Of a stretch of 26,111 nt of DNA, positions 15,629 to 23,401 are shown piece after piece. The DNA comes from JBDKTK01 sp039680225. GTDB taxonomy: Bacteria; Desulfobacterota; Syntrophia; Syntrophales; UBA4778. The position numbers were made by a program, and so were the translations under genes. The stretch is taken from assembly GCA_039680225.1 (NCBI GenBank), contig JBDKTK010000230.1, forward strand, positions 1 to 26,111, written 5' to 3'. The first letter of the stretch is position 1, and the number at the start of each line of letters is the position of its first letter. The notes beneath the pieces were generated by a model. It saw only the letters and a list, made by a program, of their open reading frames with translations. It ran no database searches and was not told the origin of the DNA.

Positions 15629-16703
15629 TGACTGCTTCACTTACGCGCAGTATTTCTTCTTCGCTGATTTCAGGAAACATGGGAAGGGACAGGACTTCAG
15701 CGGAAATCATTTCCGCAGCCGGAAGGCTCTCTTTTTGCAAGCCGGAGAAGACTTCCTGTAAATGCAGGGGAACAGGATAGTAGACAGCCGAAGCGATGCC
15801 CTGGCTTTCAAGGTTCTTCATTATAAAGTCTCTTTGCCGGGACCTGATTGTGAACTGATGGTAAACGTGCAGGCAGCCCCCGGCCTCCCCGGGCAGGACG
15901 GCCGCATTATTTTTAATATACTTCTTGTACAGCCGGGCCGCGTTTCTCCTGCCTTTATTAAATTCATCTATTTTCTTCAATTTAACTCTTATAACGGCAG
16001 CCTGGAGTTCATCGAGCCTGCTGTTGTAGCCTACGACTTTATGATAGTACCGGACAGCGCTGCCGTGATTGCGGAGGAGCTTTATTTGCTGAAAGTAATC
16101 CTCATTGGAAGTTGAGATCATTCCGCCGTCGCCGTAGCCCGCCAGGTTCTTGCTCGGAAAGAAACTGAAACAGCCGAAATCCCCGATTGTCCCGACTTTT
16201 CTTCCTTTGTACCCGGCCCCGAATGCCTGGGCGCAATCTTCGATGACCCTTAAATTGAACTTGCCGGCCAAGTCCATTATGGGGTCCATATCGGCGGGAT
16301 GGCCGAAAAGATGGACAGGGATAATGGCCCTGGTCTTTTCCGTTATTTTTTCCTGAATTTTTTTTGGGTCGATATTGAAAGTCGCCGCGTCAATGTCCGC
16401 GAAGACGGGGACCGCATGTAAAAGTGCGATCACCTCCGCCGTGGCTATGAATGTAAAAGGGGTAGTGATGACTTCATCGCCCGGTCCTATCCCGGCGGCC
16501 CTCAAGGCCAGGAGCAGGGCGTCGGTGCCGCTTGCCACACCCAGGGAATACGGGACCCCAAGGTAACCGGAGATGTCCGCTTCGAGCGCAGCCACCTGCG
16601 GGCCAAGGATGAATTGGGTATTTGTCAGGACGTCCTGGACGGCCGCGTCTATTTCCGGCTTGAGCGCCTGGTATTGCCTTTTCAGGTCCACCATCGGAAT
16701 CAT
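15612..16703 (-). CDS. gnnB: DegT/DnrJ/EryC1 aminotransferase, GnnB-like (UDP-3-keto-GlcNAc 3-transaminase)
   Basis: A 363-residue PLP-dependent sugar aminotransferase starting MIPMVDLKRQYQALKPEI. It shows ASGTDALLLAL, TTPFTFIATAEV, IEDCAQAFGA and the PLP-lysine block SFFPSKNLAGYGDGGM. GnnB transaminates UDP-3-keto-GlcNAc to UDP-GlcNAc3N, giving lipid A precursors with a 3-amino group. The assignment rests on position: it follows the Gfo/Idh oxidoreductase and lies between lpxA and lpxB, as the gnnA/gnnB pair is associated with lpxA in Acidithiobacillus ferrooxidans. The frame is open 40 codons further upstream but without family character; the ATG at 16703 overlaps the gnnA stop as ATGA with AGGTG five bases upstream. 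WbpE-type 3-aminotransferases are the closest alternative. Confidence 0.85.
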   Translation of the reverse strand: MIPMVDLKRQYQALKPEIDAAVQDVLTNTQFILGPQVAALEADISGYLGVPYSLGVASGTDALLLALRAAGIGPGDEVITTPFTFIATAEVIALLHAVPVFADIDAATFNIDPKKIQEKITEKTRAIIPVHLFGHPADMDPIMDLAGKFNLRVIEDCAQAFGAGYKGRKVGTIGDFGCFSFFPSKNLAGYGDGGMISTSNEDYFQQIKLLRNHGSAVRYYHKVVGYNSRLDELQAAVIRVKLKKIDEFNKGRRNAARLYKKYIKNNAAVLPGEAGGCLHVYHQFTIRSRQRDFIMKNLESQGIASAVYYPVPLHLQEVFSGLQKESLPAAEMISAEVLSLPMFPEISEEEILRVSEAVNDSCL

Positions 16704-17656
16704 AGCGCACCTGTAATGGCGTCCTGCGCGGCACGCATTTTTTCTATGATCTCCAGGGCCAGCTCCAGGGATTTCCTGGCCTCCCGGCCGGACACAAGCG
16801 GGGTCGACCTGGTCCTGACGCATTCCAGGAAAGACCTGATCTCCTCCTCAAGCGGGTCTTGCTGGCGGATGTCAATCTGGTTGCCGGATATCTGGGTCGT
16901 GCCGTTGTCAAGCACGGTGCGGCTGATCGAAACGATTTCCCGTTTTGAATAATCGACCGAATGGTACCCCTCGGTTCCGAAAAAGCGGATTTTCTGCATC
17001 GTCTTGCCGGTTACCCGGCTGGCCGTGATGTTGGCGACACAACCGCTCTGGAAGGTCAGCCTGGCATTGGCAATGTCGACCTCGTTGGACAATACGGATA
17101 TGCCGACGGCGTCCGCGGATTTGAGCGGCGAATCGACGAACTTCAGGATAATGTCGAGATCATGGATCATGAGGTCCAGGATGACGTCCACATCAGTCCC
17201 GCGGATGAAAAAGGGATGAAGCCTGTGCGACTCGATGAAGAGCGGTCTTTTAATCACTTCACCCAGGGCGATAATGGCCGGGTTGAACCTCTCGACAAAG
17301 CCGACCTGGAAGACGGCCTGTTTTTCATCGGCGATCCGGATCAACTCGTCCGCGTGTTCAATCGTGGCGGTGATCGGCTTTTCCAGCAGGACGTCAACTC
17401 CCGCCCGGAGGAAATCCCGGGCTATCTCGAAATGGAACCTGGTTGGCACGGTGATGCTTACCGCGTCCACTTTGCCGATCAGGGAGCGATGGTCCGGAAA
17501 TGCCTCGCAACCGTAAAGTGCGGCCGCTTTTTGGGCCCTGTCGGGCATCGAATCCGAAACGCCCGCGATTACGCTGTCGGGCAGTTTTTCATATTTTTGC
17601 AGGTGGTAGTTCCCCAGGTGTCCTATTCCTACCACCCCGATGCGGATTTTTTGCAA
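16700..17656 (-). CDS. gnnA: Gfo/Idh/MocA oxidoreductase, GnnA-like (UDP-GlcNAc 3-dehydrogenase)
   Basis: About 318 residues of an NAD-dependent Gfo/Idh/MocA oxidoreductase. IRIGVVGIGHLGNYHLQKY gives the Rossmann glycine motif, and VLLEKPITATIEHADELI gives the conserved Glu-Lys-Pro. GnnA oxidises C3 of UDP-GlcNAc to the 3-keto sugar for GnnB. No ATG lies at the expected position. I choose TTG at 17656, with AAGGG seven bases upstream and eleven bases after the lpxA stop; the frame remains open upstream into lpxA but has no family character. The stop overlaps the gnnB start. Similar Gfo/Idh genes occur near lpxB in some deltaproteobacteria without an aminotransferase; here the two sit together, which favours GnnA. 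Confidence 0.82.
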   Translation of the reverse strand: MQKIRIGVVGIGHLGNYHLQKYEKLPDSVIAGVSDSMPDRAQKAAALYGCEAFPDHRSLIGKVDAVSITVPTRFHFEIARDFLRAGVDVLLEKPITATIEHADELIRIADEKQAVFQVGFVERFNPAIIALGEVIKRPLFIESHRLHPFFIRGTDVDVILDLMIHDLDIILKFVDSPLKSADAVGISVLSNEVDIANARLTFQSGCVANITASRVTGKTMQKIRFFGTEGYHSVDYSKREIVSISRTVLDNGTTQISGNQIDIRQQDPLEEEIRSFLECVRTRSTPLVSGREARKSLELALEIIEKMRAAQDAITGAL

Positions 17657-17663
17657 CAGTTTG

Positions 17664-17668
17664 CCCTT
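17664..17668 (-). promoter_or_regulatory. Ribosome binding site of gnnA
   Basis: AAGGG lies seven bases before TTG at 17656 and overlaps the lpxA stop codon. It supports the TTG start, since no ATG is near the conserved N-terminus. Confidence 0.5.
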
Positions 17669-18440
17669 ATCTGCAGATTCCCCGTTCGGACTTTTCCACG
17701 AATTCGAGAAGCGTCCGTATCTCGGGCGTGTCTTCCAATTCCGATCGGACCTTCTCAACGGCGTTTTTCAAAAGCAGGGAAGACCGGAAAAGAATTTTAT
17801 ATGCCTGTTTGAGCAGCTTGATATTTTCCTCTTTGAAACCCCGCCTCTTCAGGCCGACAAGGTTAAGGCCGAACAGCTTGGCATGATTGCCGGCAGCCAT
17901 GAGATAGGGCGGCAGGTCCTTTGCCAGGGCGGAAGCGCCGCCGATTATCGAATGGCATCCGATCCTGGTGAACTGGTGCACTCCGCTCAAACCGCCGATT
18001 ATCGCATAATCGTCAATATGTATGTGCCCTGCGAGATTTGCGGCATTTGCCATTACGATATTATTGCCGAGTTTGCAGTTATGGGCGACGTGGCAGTAAG
18101 CCATGATCAGGTTGTTGTCCCCGATGATTGTCACGCCGATATCGGCCGTGGTTGCCCGGTTGATCGTGACATACTCCTTCAGCATATTGTTGTTGCCTAT
18201 GACGACCCTGGTCTTTTCCCCCCTGAATTTCAGGTCCTGGGGGTCCCCCCCGATCGAGCAGAACTGGCTGATGCGGCATTTCTCGCCGATATCGGTCTGC
18301 TCCTGAATGACCACGTGAGGGCCGATCACGGTGTTCCTGCCAATGTTCACATCGGGGCCGATGATTGAGTATGCCCCGACTTCAACGCCCTCCCCCAGTT
18401 TGGCGTCAGGCGATATGATAGCGGTTGGATGTATCTTCAT
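17667..18440 (-). CDS. lpxA: Acyl-ACP:UDP-GlcNAc (or UDP-GlcNAc3N) acyltransferase LpxA
   Basis: A 257-residue left-handed beta-helix acyltransferase that transfers a 3-hydroxyacyl chain to position 3 of the UDP sugar in the cytoplasm. The hexapeptide repeats fill about 1-180. The catalytic His is His120 in MAYCHVAHNCKLGN, and SGVHQF and PPYLMAAGNHAKLFGLN are also LpxA hallmarks. The C-terminal helical part is present. GGAG lies five bases before the ATG. It is followed by gnnA and gnnB, so the accepted sugar may be the 3-amino form, as for the Leptospira enzyme. The usual fabZ gene between lpxD and lpxA is missing; only 21 bases separate them. Confidence 0.94.
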   Translation of the reverse strand: MKIHPTAIISPDAKLGEGVEVGAYSIIGPDVNIGRNTVIGPHVVIQEQTDIGEKCRISQFCSIGGDPQDLKFRGEKTRVVIGNNNMLKEYVTINRATTADIGVTIIGDNNLIMAYCHVAHNCKLGNNIVMANAANLAGHIHIDDYAIIGGLSGVHQFTRIGCHSIIGGASALAKDLPPYLMAAGNHAKLFGLNLVGLKRRGFKEENIKLLKQAYKILFRSSLLLKNAVEKVRSELEDTPEIRTLLEFVEKSERGICR

Positions 18441-18461
18441 TATTTCTCCAGTAAACAGCTT

Positions 18462-19496
18462 TTATTCCTTTTTCAGTTTGTCTTCCATTTCCCGGACCTG
18501 TTTTTCGAGGAGGGAGATTTTCTTGTAAAGTTCCGGAAGCCTTCCCACGATGGCCTGGGTCCTGAGCCATTGCCGGTGCGGCATATGCGGTGAACCGGAA
18601 ACTATCTGATTGGGAGCCACGTCTTCGGAGATGCCGGATTGGGCCCCGATCATCACGGCGTCGCCGACGCTTATATGACCCACCAGGCCGGACTGGCCCC
18701 CGATTATGACGCTCCTGCCCAGGGATGTGCTTCCCGAAATCCCGACCTGGGCGACGATGATCGAATTCTGCCCTATGACGACATTATGGGCGATCTGCAC
18801 AAGGTTGTCGATTTTCACGCCTTTCTGGATCCAGGTCTTTCCCAGCGCGGCGCGGTCAATCGCGGTATTCGCGCCTATTTCGACATCATCGTCGATCTGC
18901 ACGATTCCGACCTGGGGGATTTTAAAATTATCCCTGCCCGGGTTGGCAAACCCGAACCCGTCGCTTCCCACCACAACACCGGCATGGATAATGACCCTTT
19001 TCCCGATCAAACATCTGCCGTACACGGATACATTGTAATAGAGGATGGAATCGTTTCCGATCACGGCCTGCGGCCCTATTTTCACCCCGGGATACAGGAC
19101 AACCCTTTTGCCGATAACCGCCTTCGCGCCTACGTACACCCCGGGGTAGAGGACGGCGTCTGCGGCGACCTCGGCCCCTTCGGCGACGAATGCCCCGCCG
19201 CTTATACCCGCCGGGTGTTCTTCGGGTTTATAGAAAAGGCCCACCACCCTGGCAAGGGCTATATAGGGGTCTTTGACATAGATCAGGGTCTTGCCGGATT
19301 TGATATCCGGCGAAACCAGGATGGCGCCTGCTTCGGTCGTTTCGATCTTCTTCCGGTATTTCGGGTTGGAGATGAAAGACAAGTCTCCCCGGCCCGCTTC
19401 GTCAAGGCCTTTTACGTTCTCTATGACCGCATTGCCGTCCCCGGAAAAGGTGCCTCCGAGGAATTCCGCGATCTCTTTTACTGTTTTCCCCATCAT
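18462..19496 (-). CDS. lpxD: UDP-3-O-(or 3-N-)acylglucosamine N-acyltransferase LpxD
   Basis: A 344-residue acyltransferase that adds the second 3-hydroxyacyl chain, at the 2-amino group, in lipid A precursor synthesis. An N-terminal uridine-binding domain (about 1-100, with GLDEAGRGDLSFISNPKY) precedes the left-handed beta-helix. It has GVVVGSDGFGFA and the catalytic His237 in NLVQIAHNVVIG. The C-terminal 30 residues are a charged helix or coiled coil. ATG-ATG at 19496/19493 begins the gene, 14 bases after skp, with no strong ribosome site. If GnnA and GnnB work here, its substrate would carry an amide at position 3. Confidence 0.95.
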   Translation of the reverse strand: MMGKTVKEIAEFLGGTFSGDGNAVIENVKGLDEAGRGDLSFISNPKYRKKIETTEAGAILVSPDIKSGKTLIYVKDPYIALARVVGLFYKPEEHPAGISGGAFVAEGAEVAADAVLYPGVYVGAKAVIGKRVVLYPGVKIGPQAVIGNDSILYYNVSVYGRCLIGKRVIIHAGVVVGSDGFGFANPGRDNFKIPQVGIVQIDDDVEIGANTAIDRAALGKTWIQKGVKIDNLVQIAHNVVIGQNSIIVAQVGISGSTSLGRSVIIGGQSGLVGHISVGDAVMIGAQSGISEDVAPNQIVSGSPHMPHRQWLRTQAIVGRLPELYKKISLLEKQVREMEDKLKKE

Positions 19497-19510
19497 GGTC
19501 CCGGATATAT

Positions 19511-20038
19511 TTATTTTTTTGCGCTCTTGTTGAGTTCCGAAATAATCCTGGCCGTCATATTCGGGCCGGATTTGGAGTGATAAATCACAAACGGGTTATT
19601 CACGTCCATTATTAAATTGTACCCGTCTTTTTCGCCGACCTTCTGAACAACAGTGCGGATCTGTACAACCATCTTTCTCATGAATTCCTGCTTTTCCTTT
19701 GCCAGTCCTTCATTCGACTCGGCTACCAGTTTCTGGTATTCCCTGAATTTAGCCGTATAGTCGTGCTCCAGTTCTTTCAGGGCGGATTCCTTGAGAATCC
19801 CCGCGGACTGCTGCTGCTTCAGCTTCTCCTTTTCTTTTTCCAGTTCCGCCTCTCTCTTCTGAATGGCCTGCTGCTTCTTTTCAAAACTGTTCTTCAATTC
19901 GGCCGCCCCTTTTTTCCCGGCATCGGATTGCATTATGATCTGCTCCATATCGATAAAGCCGATCCGCTGTGCCGACGCAGGCGCGGGGGCCATGATTAAA
20001 ACGGAGATGATTATCAATGCCGGAATGATTGTTTTCAT
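19511..20038 (-). CDS. skp: Periplasmic chaperone OmpH/Skp
   Basis: A 175-residue OmpH/Skp-family chaperone that keeps unfolded outer-membrane proteins soluble in the periplasm before BamA inserts them. A signal peptide (about 1-23, ending ASA before Q) leads to RIGFIDMEQIIMQS, the conserved family start. A long charged coiled-coil (about 45-110) rich in Lys, Glu and Gln forms the tentacles, and KDGYNLIMDVNNPFVIYHS near the C-terminus completes the beta body. AGGGGA lies six bases before the ATG. Position between bamA and lpxD is the conserved one. Confidence 0.93.
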   Translation of the reverse strand: MKTIIPALIIISVLIMAPAPASAQRIGFIDMEQIIMQSDAGKKGAAELKNSFEKKQQAIQKREAELEKEKEKLKQQQSAGILKESALKELEHDYTAKFREYQKLVAESNEGLAKEKQEFMRKMVVQIRTVVQKVGEKDGYNLIMDVNNPFVIYHSKSGPNMTARIISELNKSAKK

Positions 20039-20059
20039 ATTCTTTCCCCTTTGTCCGGT

Positions 20060-22702
20060 TTACATGAAAAATCCGATTGTGAACTCAAACCTGCTTGCCG
20101 CTTCATCGTCCTTCCTGTCAAGGACATAGCCCCATTCAAGCCGCAACGGCCCTATAGGCGAATACCACCTGATGCCGATTCCCGCAGTTTTTCTCATATC
20201 ATCAAGGTAATATCCCGACTCCCAGGCGTTGCCGGTGTCAAAGAACACGACCCCTTTCATACCCGCGCTTTTGACCAGGGGGAAAACAAGTTCGACATTG
20301 AAGTTGAGCATGGTCGTACCGCCGATGACATCTCCTGTTTCGGGGTCTTTCGGGCCGACGTTCCTCAGTCCTCTCAGGGAGTTTATGCCGCCCAGATAGA
20401 ATTTATCATACACCGGAATGGCTTTTCCCTCCCGGCCTTCCATGTAACCTATTCTTCCCCGAATCCCAAAAACGGTTTCAAGGGGCAAAGGGTAAAACCA
20501 TGTAGACGAACCTGTATACTTTGTATAAGCGGTATCTCCCTGGAGGAAACCGCCGGTGTACTCAACTGATATATTGTTTCTTGTTCCCTTCGTCGGGAAC
20601 ATTGAGTCATCGGTACTGTCCCTCGAAAGAGTCAATGTAAGACCGCTCGAAGATATCTTACCCTCCTGGTCTTTTATATAGCTGGAAGCGCTTTCGCTGA
20701 TATTGCTCACATCGTTATTTGCAAACCTGTAGCCGATGTAGCCGAGTATCTTTTCCCAGACGGGATAGCCGAAAGTTGCCCCGACGCCCTTCGAGGTCAG
20801 GTCGTAAGTATCGTATTCGCGGGCGGTGCGCCACAAATCGTATTTGCTCCACAGGGGCAGATCAAACAGGAACGGTTCGATAAAGAACAGGTCGTAATTG
20901 CTTGAACTCGCTCCAATTGCGGCATTCACGCCCAGGCTCTGGCCCCTGCCGAAAAGGTTCTGCTGGGAGATCTGGGCCATGATCATGGCTTTATCGAGGG
21001 CGCTGTAACCGGCGCCGATGCTGAACATTCCCGTCGGCTTCTCTTTGACCTTGATGACGACATCCATCAGATCTTTGTCGGGGCCTTTTTCAGTCTGGAA
21101 ATCTATCTCCTCGAAATACCTCATCCTGTTCAGCCTGTTATAGCTGTCCTTCAGCTTGCCGCGGCTGAAGAGGTCGCCTTCCACTATGGAAATCTGGCGC
21201 CGGATGACCTTGTCCCTCGTCTTTGTATTGCCGGAGATTTCAATCCGGTTGAAGAAGACCTTGTCGCCCTTGGCAAGGTTATAATTCACGTCTACCGTCT
21301 GAGTTGCGTCGAGCGGAACTATGTTGGGGGAGACCTCGGCGTAGGCAAAACCCTCGTCGTTCGCCGCCTGCGTGAACTCATCGATGTCCTTGACTACGGA
21401 TTCCCTGTCGTAAAAGTCCTTCTTGTTGATCTTTAATTTCTTAATTAATTCTTCGCGGCTGATGGAGAGAGGGTCCCCCGATATTGTTACTTTTCCGACC
21501 CGGTACCTTTTCCCTTCGGTTATGGCGATTTTGACATAGATCCATTTTTTGTCATGGGTAACGTCCGGCTCTCCAACCTTGGCGTGTATGTACCCGTTAT
21601 TCAGGTAATAGGCATTTATCTTATTGACGTCTTCCTTCAGTTTGTCCCTTTTCAGCAGGCCGGAATCGGTGAATACTGAGAACAGGTCTTTCTGATTGGT
21701 TTCCATCAATTTCTTCAGTTGCTTGTCGCTGAAGGCCTGGTTGCCTTCGAAACTGATCGTCTTTATGTAAAGGCGGTCGCCTTCAGTGATGTTGAAGTTT
21801 ACGACGATGTCCTTGTCCCGCCGCTCGCTGTCGTACTTCACTTCGGCATTGAGATAGCCCTTGTTCAGGAACAGCTCTCTAACCTTCTCGGCGTCGTTCC
21901 TGAGCCGGTCGACGTCGACAAATTGTTTGGGTTTGGTGCTGAGGACGGCTTCTATGTCCTTTGTGTTTACCGCATCGTTCCCTTTTATCCTTATCTGGCT
22001 GATAAGCGGCTTCTCGTCAACAATGAAGGTAACCACCAGGCCATCGGGCGTGTCCGCAACGTCAGCCTGGACATCGGTGAAATAGCCCATCTTGTAAATG
22101 GCTTTTATATCCTGGGACAGCTCTTCGTCGGAAAAAATCCGGCCCTTGGAAATCTTTATCACATTCTGGATCGCAGTTGCCTCGATCTTCCGGTTCCCCT
22201 TGAACACAATCCGGTCGACTTTCTTTTTCCCGAAAACGGTTGTGAGCACTTTTGTGGCGAGGTCGGAAGCGATCCTTCCCGATTCGGAAACGCCGGCCTT
22301 GCCCTGGGCGAAGAAATTCTGAACGGTCTTTTTGGCCTTGACATCAATGACCCGGGCATCAAGGCTCAGGTTGTCGCCGATCCTGAAAGCGCTGCCGATC
22401 AGGACGTAATCGGCCCCGATCTGCCCCCCGACGTTCAGGGCGAGTTCCTCATCGGGCGTTTTTTGTTTGATAAGATTCGAATATAACTGGGGGTCCATGA
22501 TGCGGACCTGCTTTGAACGGGAAAGGCCTCTGATCAGGCCTTCGTTTATGTTTTGCTGGATAAGGTTTGAGTCACTGGGACTGTTTACTTCAAAGGGGAA
22601 GAGGGCGATTTTTTTGAACTCTTCAGCGTCGGCATTCTGGAAAAGGAACAAACAAAAGAGCAAAAAAAAGGCACTGCAAACTACACGGGACAATCTTTCC
22701 AT
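20060..22702 (-). CDS. bamA: Outer-membrane assembly factor BamA with extra N-terminal TolB_N/FlgO-like domain
   Basis: An 880-residue protein, longer than the roughly 810-residue E. coli BamA. After a signal peptide (about 1-26, ADA before EE) comes an extra domain (about 28-158) with ALFPFEVN, LSRSKQVRIMDP, GADYVLIGSAFRIGD and LDARVIDV, a pattern seen in TolB_N/FlgO-type domains. Five POTRA domains follow (about 162-231, 232-308, 309-397, 399-478, 480-555), then the 16-stranded barrel (556-880), with FGRGQSLGVNAAIG early and FRFEFTIGFF-like end strand SRFEFTIGFFM. BamA folds barrel proteins into the outer membrane. The loop-6 motif reads GGINSLRGL rather than VRGF, and the last residue is Met rather than Phe. 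AGGA lies five bases before the ATG, which abuts the lolD stop. Confidence 0.93.
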   Translation of the reverse strand: MERLSRVVCSAFFLLFCLFLFQNADAEEFKKIALFPFEVNSPSDSNLIQQNINEGLIRGLSRSKQVRIMDPQLYSNLIKQKTPDEELALNVGGQIGADYVLIGSAFRIGDNLSLDARVIDVKAKKTVQNFFAQGKAGVSESGRIASDLATKVLTTVFGKKKVDRIVFKGNRKIEATAIQNVIKISKGRIFSDEELSQDIKAIYKMGYFTDVQADVADTPDGLVVTFIVDEKPLISQIRIKGNDAVNTKDIEAVLSTKPKQFVDVDRLRNDAEKVRELFLNKGYLNAEVKYDSERRDKDIVVNFNITEGDRLYIKTISFEGNQAFSDKQLKKLMETNQKDLFSVFTDSGLLKRDKLKEDVNKINAYYLNNGYIHAKVGEPDVTHDKKWIYVKIAITEGKRYRVGKVTISGDPLSISREELIKKLKINKKDFYDRESVVKDIDEFTQAANDEGFAYAEVSPNIVPLDATQTVDVNYNLAKGDKVFFNRIEISGNTKTRDKVIRRQISIVEGDLFSRGKLKDSYNRLNRMRYFEEIDFQTEKGPDKDLMDVVIKVKEKPTGMFSIGAGYSALDKAMIMAQISQQNLFGRGQSLGVNAAIGASSSNYDLFFIEPFLFDLPLWSKYDLWRTAREYDTYDLTSKGVGATFGYPVWEKILGYIGYRFANNDVSNISESASSYIKDQEGKISSSGLTLTLSRDSTDDSMFPTKGTRNNISVEYTGGFLQGDTAYTKYTGSSTWFYPLPLETVFGIRGRIGYMEGREGKAIPVYDKFYLGGINSLRGLRNVGPKDPETGDVIGGTTMLNFNVELVFPLVKSAGMKGVVFFDTGNAWESGYYLDDMRKTAGIGIRWYSPIGPLRLEWGYVLDRKDDEAASRFEFTIGFFM

Positions 22703-23401
22703 CTACATCCTGCTGATCTTTCCATCGCGTAAACCAATACTGCGATCTAAACGTTCGGCCAGAAGCTGATTGTGGGTCACAATGATAAGGGTCATTCCCC
22801 TGGTTTTGTTCAGGTGTATCAAAACTTCCTGGACCCGTTCTCCTGTTTCTGTGTCCAGGTTGCCTGTGGGCTCATCAGCAAGAATTATGTCCGGCTCCAT
22901 CATCACGGCCCTTGCCACGGCAACCCTCTGCTGCTCCCCCCCGGAGAGCTCCCCGGGTTTGTGCGTCATCCTATCACCAAGACTTACCTCGTTCAAGACA
23001 AACTCGGCCCTGTTGCGGGCTTCCCGCTTCGGCATGCCGTTGATCAGGGCGGGCATCATAACGTTTTCCAGGCTGCTGAACTCGGGAAGGAGGTGATGGA
23101 ACTGGAAGACAAAACCGATTTTCCTGTTCCGCAATTCCGCCAGCTTCCTCTCATCATAGCTGAATACATCCTCGCCATTGATGAAAAGATTCCCGGAAGT
23201 GGGGTGGTCAAGCGTGCCCAGGATGTGCAGCAGGGTGCTTTTCCCCGCCCCCGAGGCCCCGAGGATGGCCACCGATTCGCCGGCGCTTATCTCGAAATCG
23301 AGCCCCTTGAGGATTTCCATCCGCGTTCCGTCCTTCTGAAAAGACTTGCTGAGATTTACAGCCTTTATGACCGCCGTGTTTTTATTTTCCATGGGACTCA
23401 C
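22703..23401 (-). CDS. lolD: Lipoprotein-releasing ABC transporter ATPase LolD
   Basis: A 232-residue ABC ATPase that powers extraction of outer-membrane lipoproteins from the inner membrane with the LolC/E permease. It shows Walker A GASGAGKST, the Q-loop VFQFHHLLPEFSSLENV, signature LSGGEQQRVAVARAV and Walker B IILADEPTGNLDTETG, with the switch His in IIVTHNQ. The HHLLPEF sequence after the Q-loop is typical of LolD within the MacB/LolD group. I take GTG at 23401, which overlaps the lolC stop as GTGA and has GAGG five bases upstream. An ATG three codons downstream is the alternative. Confidence 0.94.
   Translation of the reverse strand: MSPMENKNTAVIKAVNLSKSFQKDGTRMEILKGLDFEISAGESVAILGASGAGKSTLLHILGTLDHPTSGNLFINGEDVFSYDERKLAELRNRKIGFVFQFHHLLPEFSSLENVMMPALINGMPKREARNRAEFVLNEVSLGDRMTHKPGELSGGEQQRVAVARAVMMEPDIILADEPTGNLDTETGERVQEVLIHLNKTRGMTLIIVTHNQLLAERLDRSIGLRDGKISRM

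Noticed and set aside
16704..16823. Longer gnnB starting at 16823
   Set aside because: The 40 extra codons read through the end of gnnA in another frame and are not like any aminotransferase N-terminus. ATG at 16703 has a good ribosome site and an ATGA overlap.
18639..19580. Long plus-strand open frame (313 codons) antisense to lpxD
   Set aside because: It mirrors the codon bias of lpxD, shows no family motifs and has no ribosome site. The same applies to plus-strand frames at 2622-3386, 7573-8292, 11969-12766, 16961-17812 and 21719-22486.
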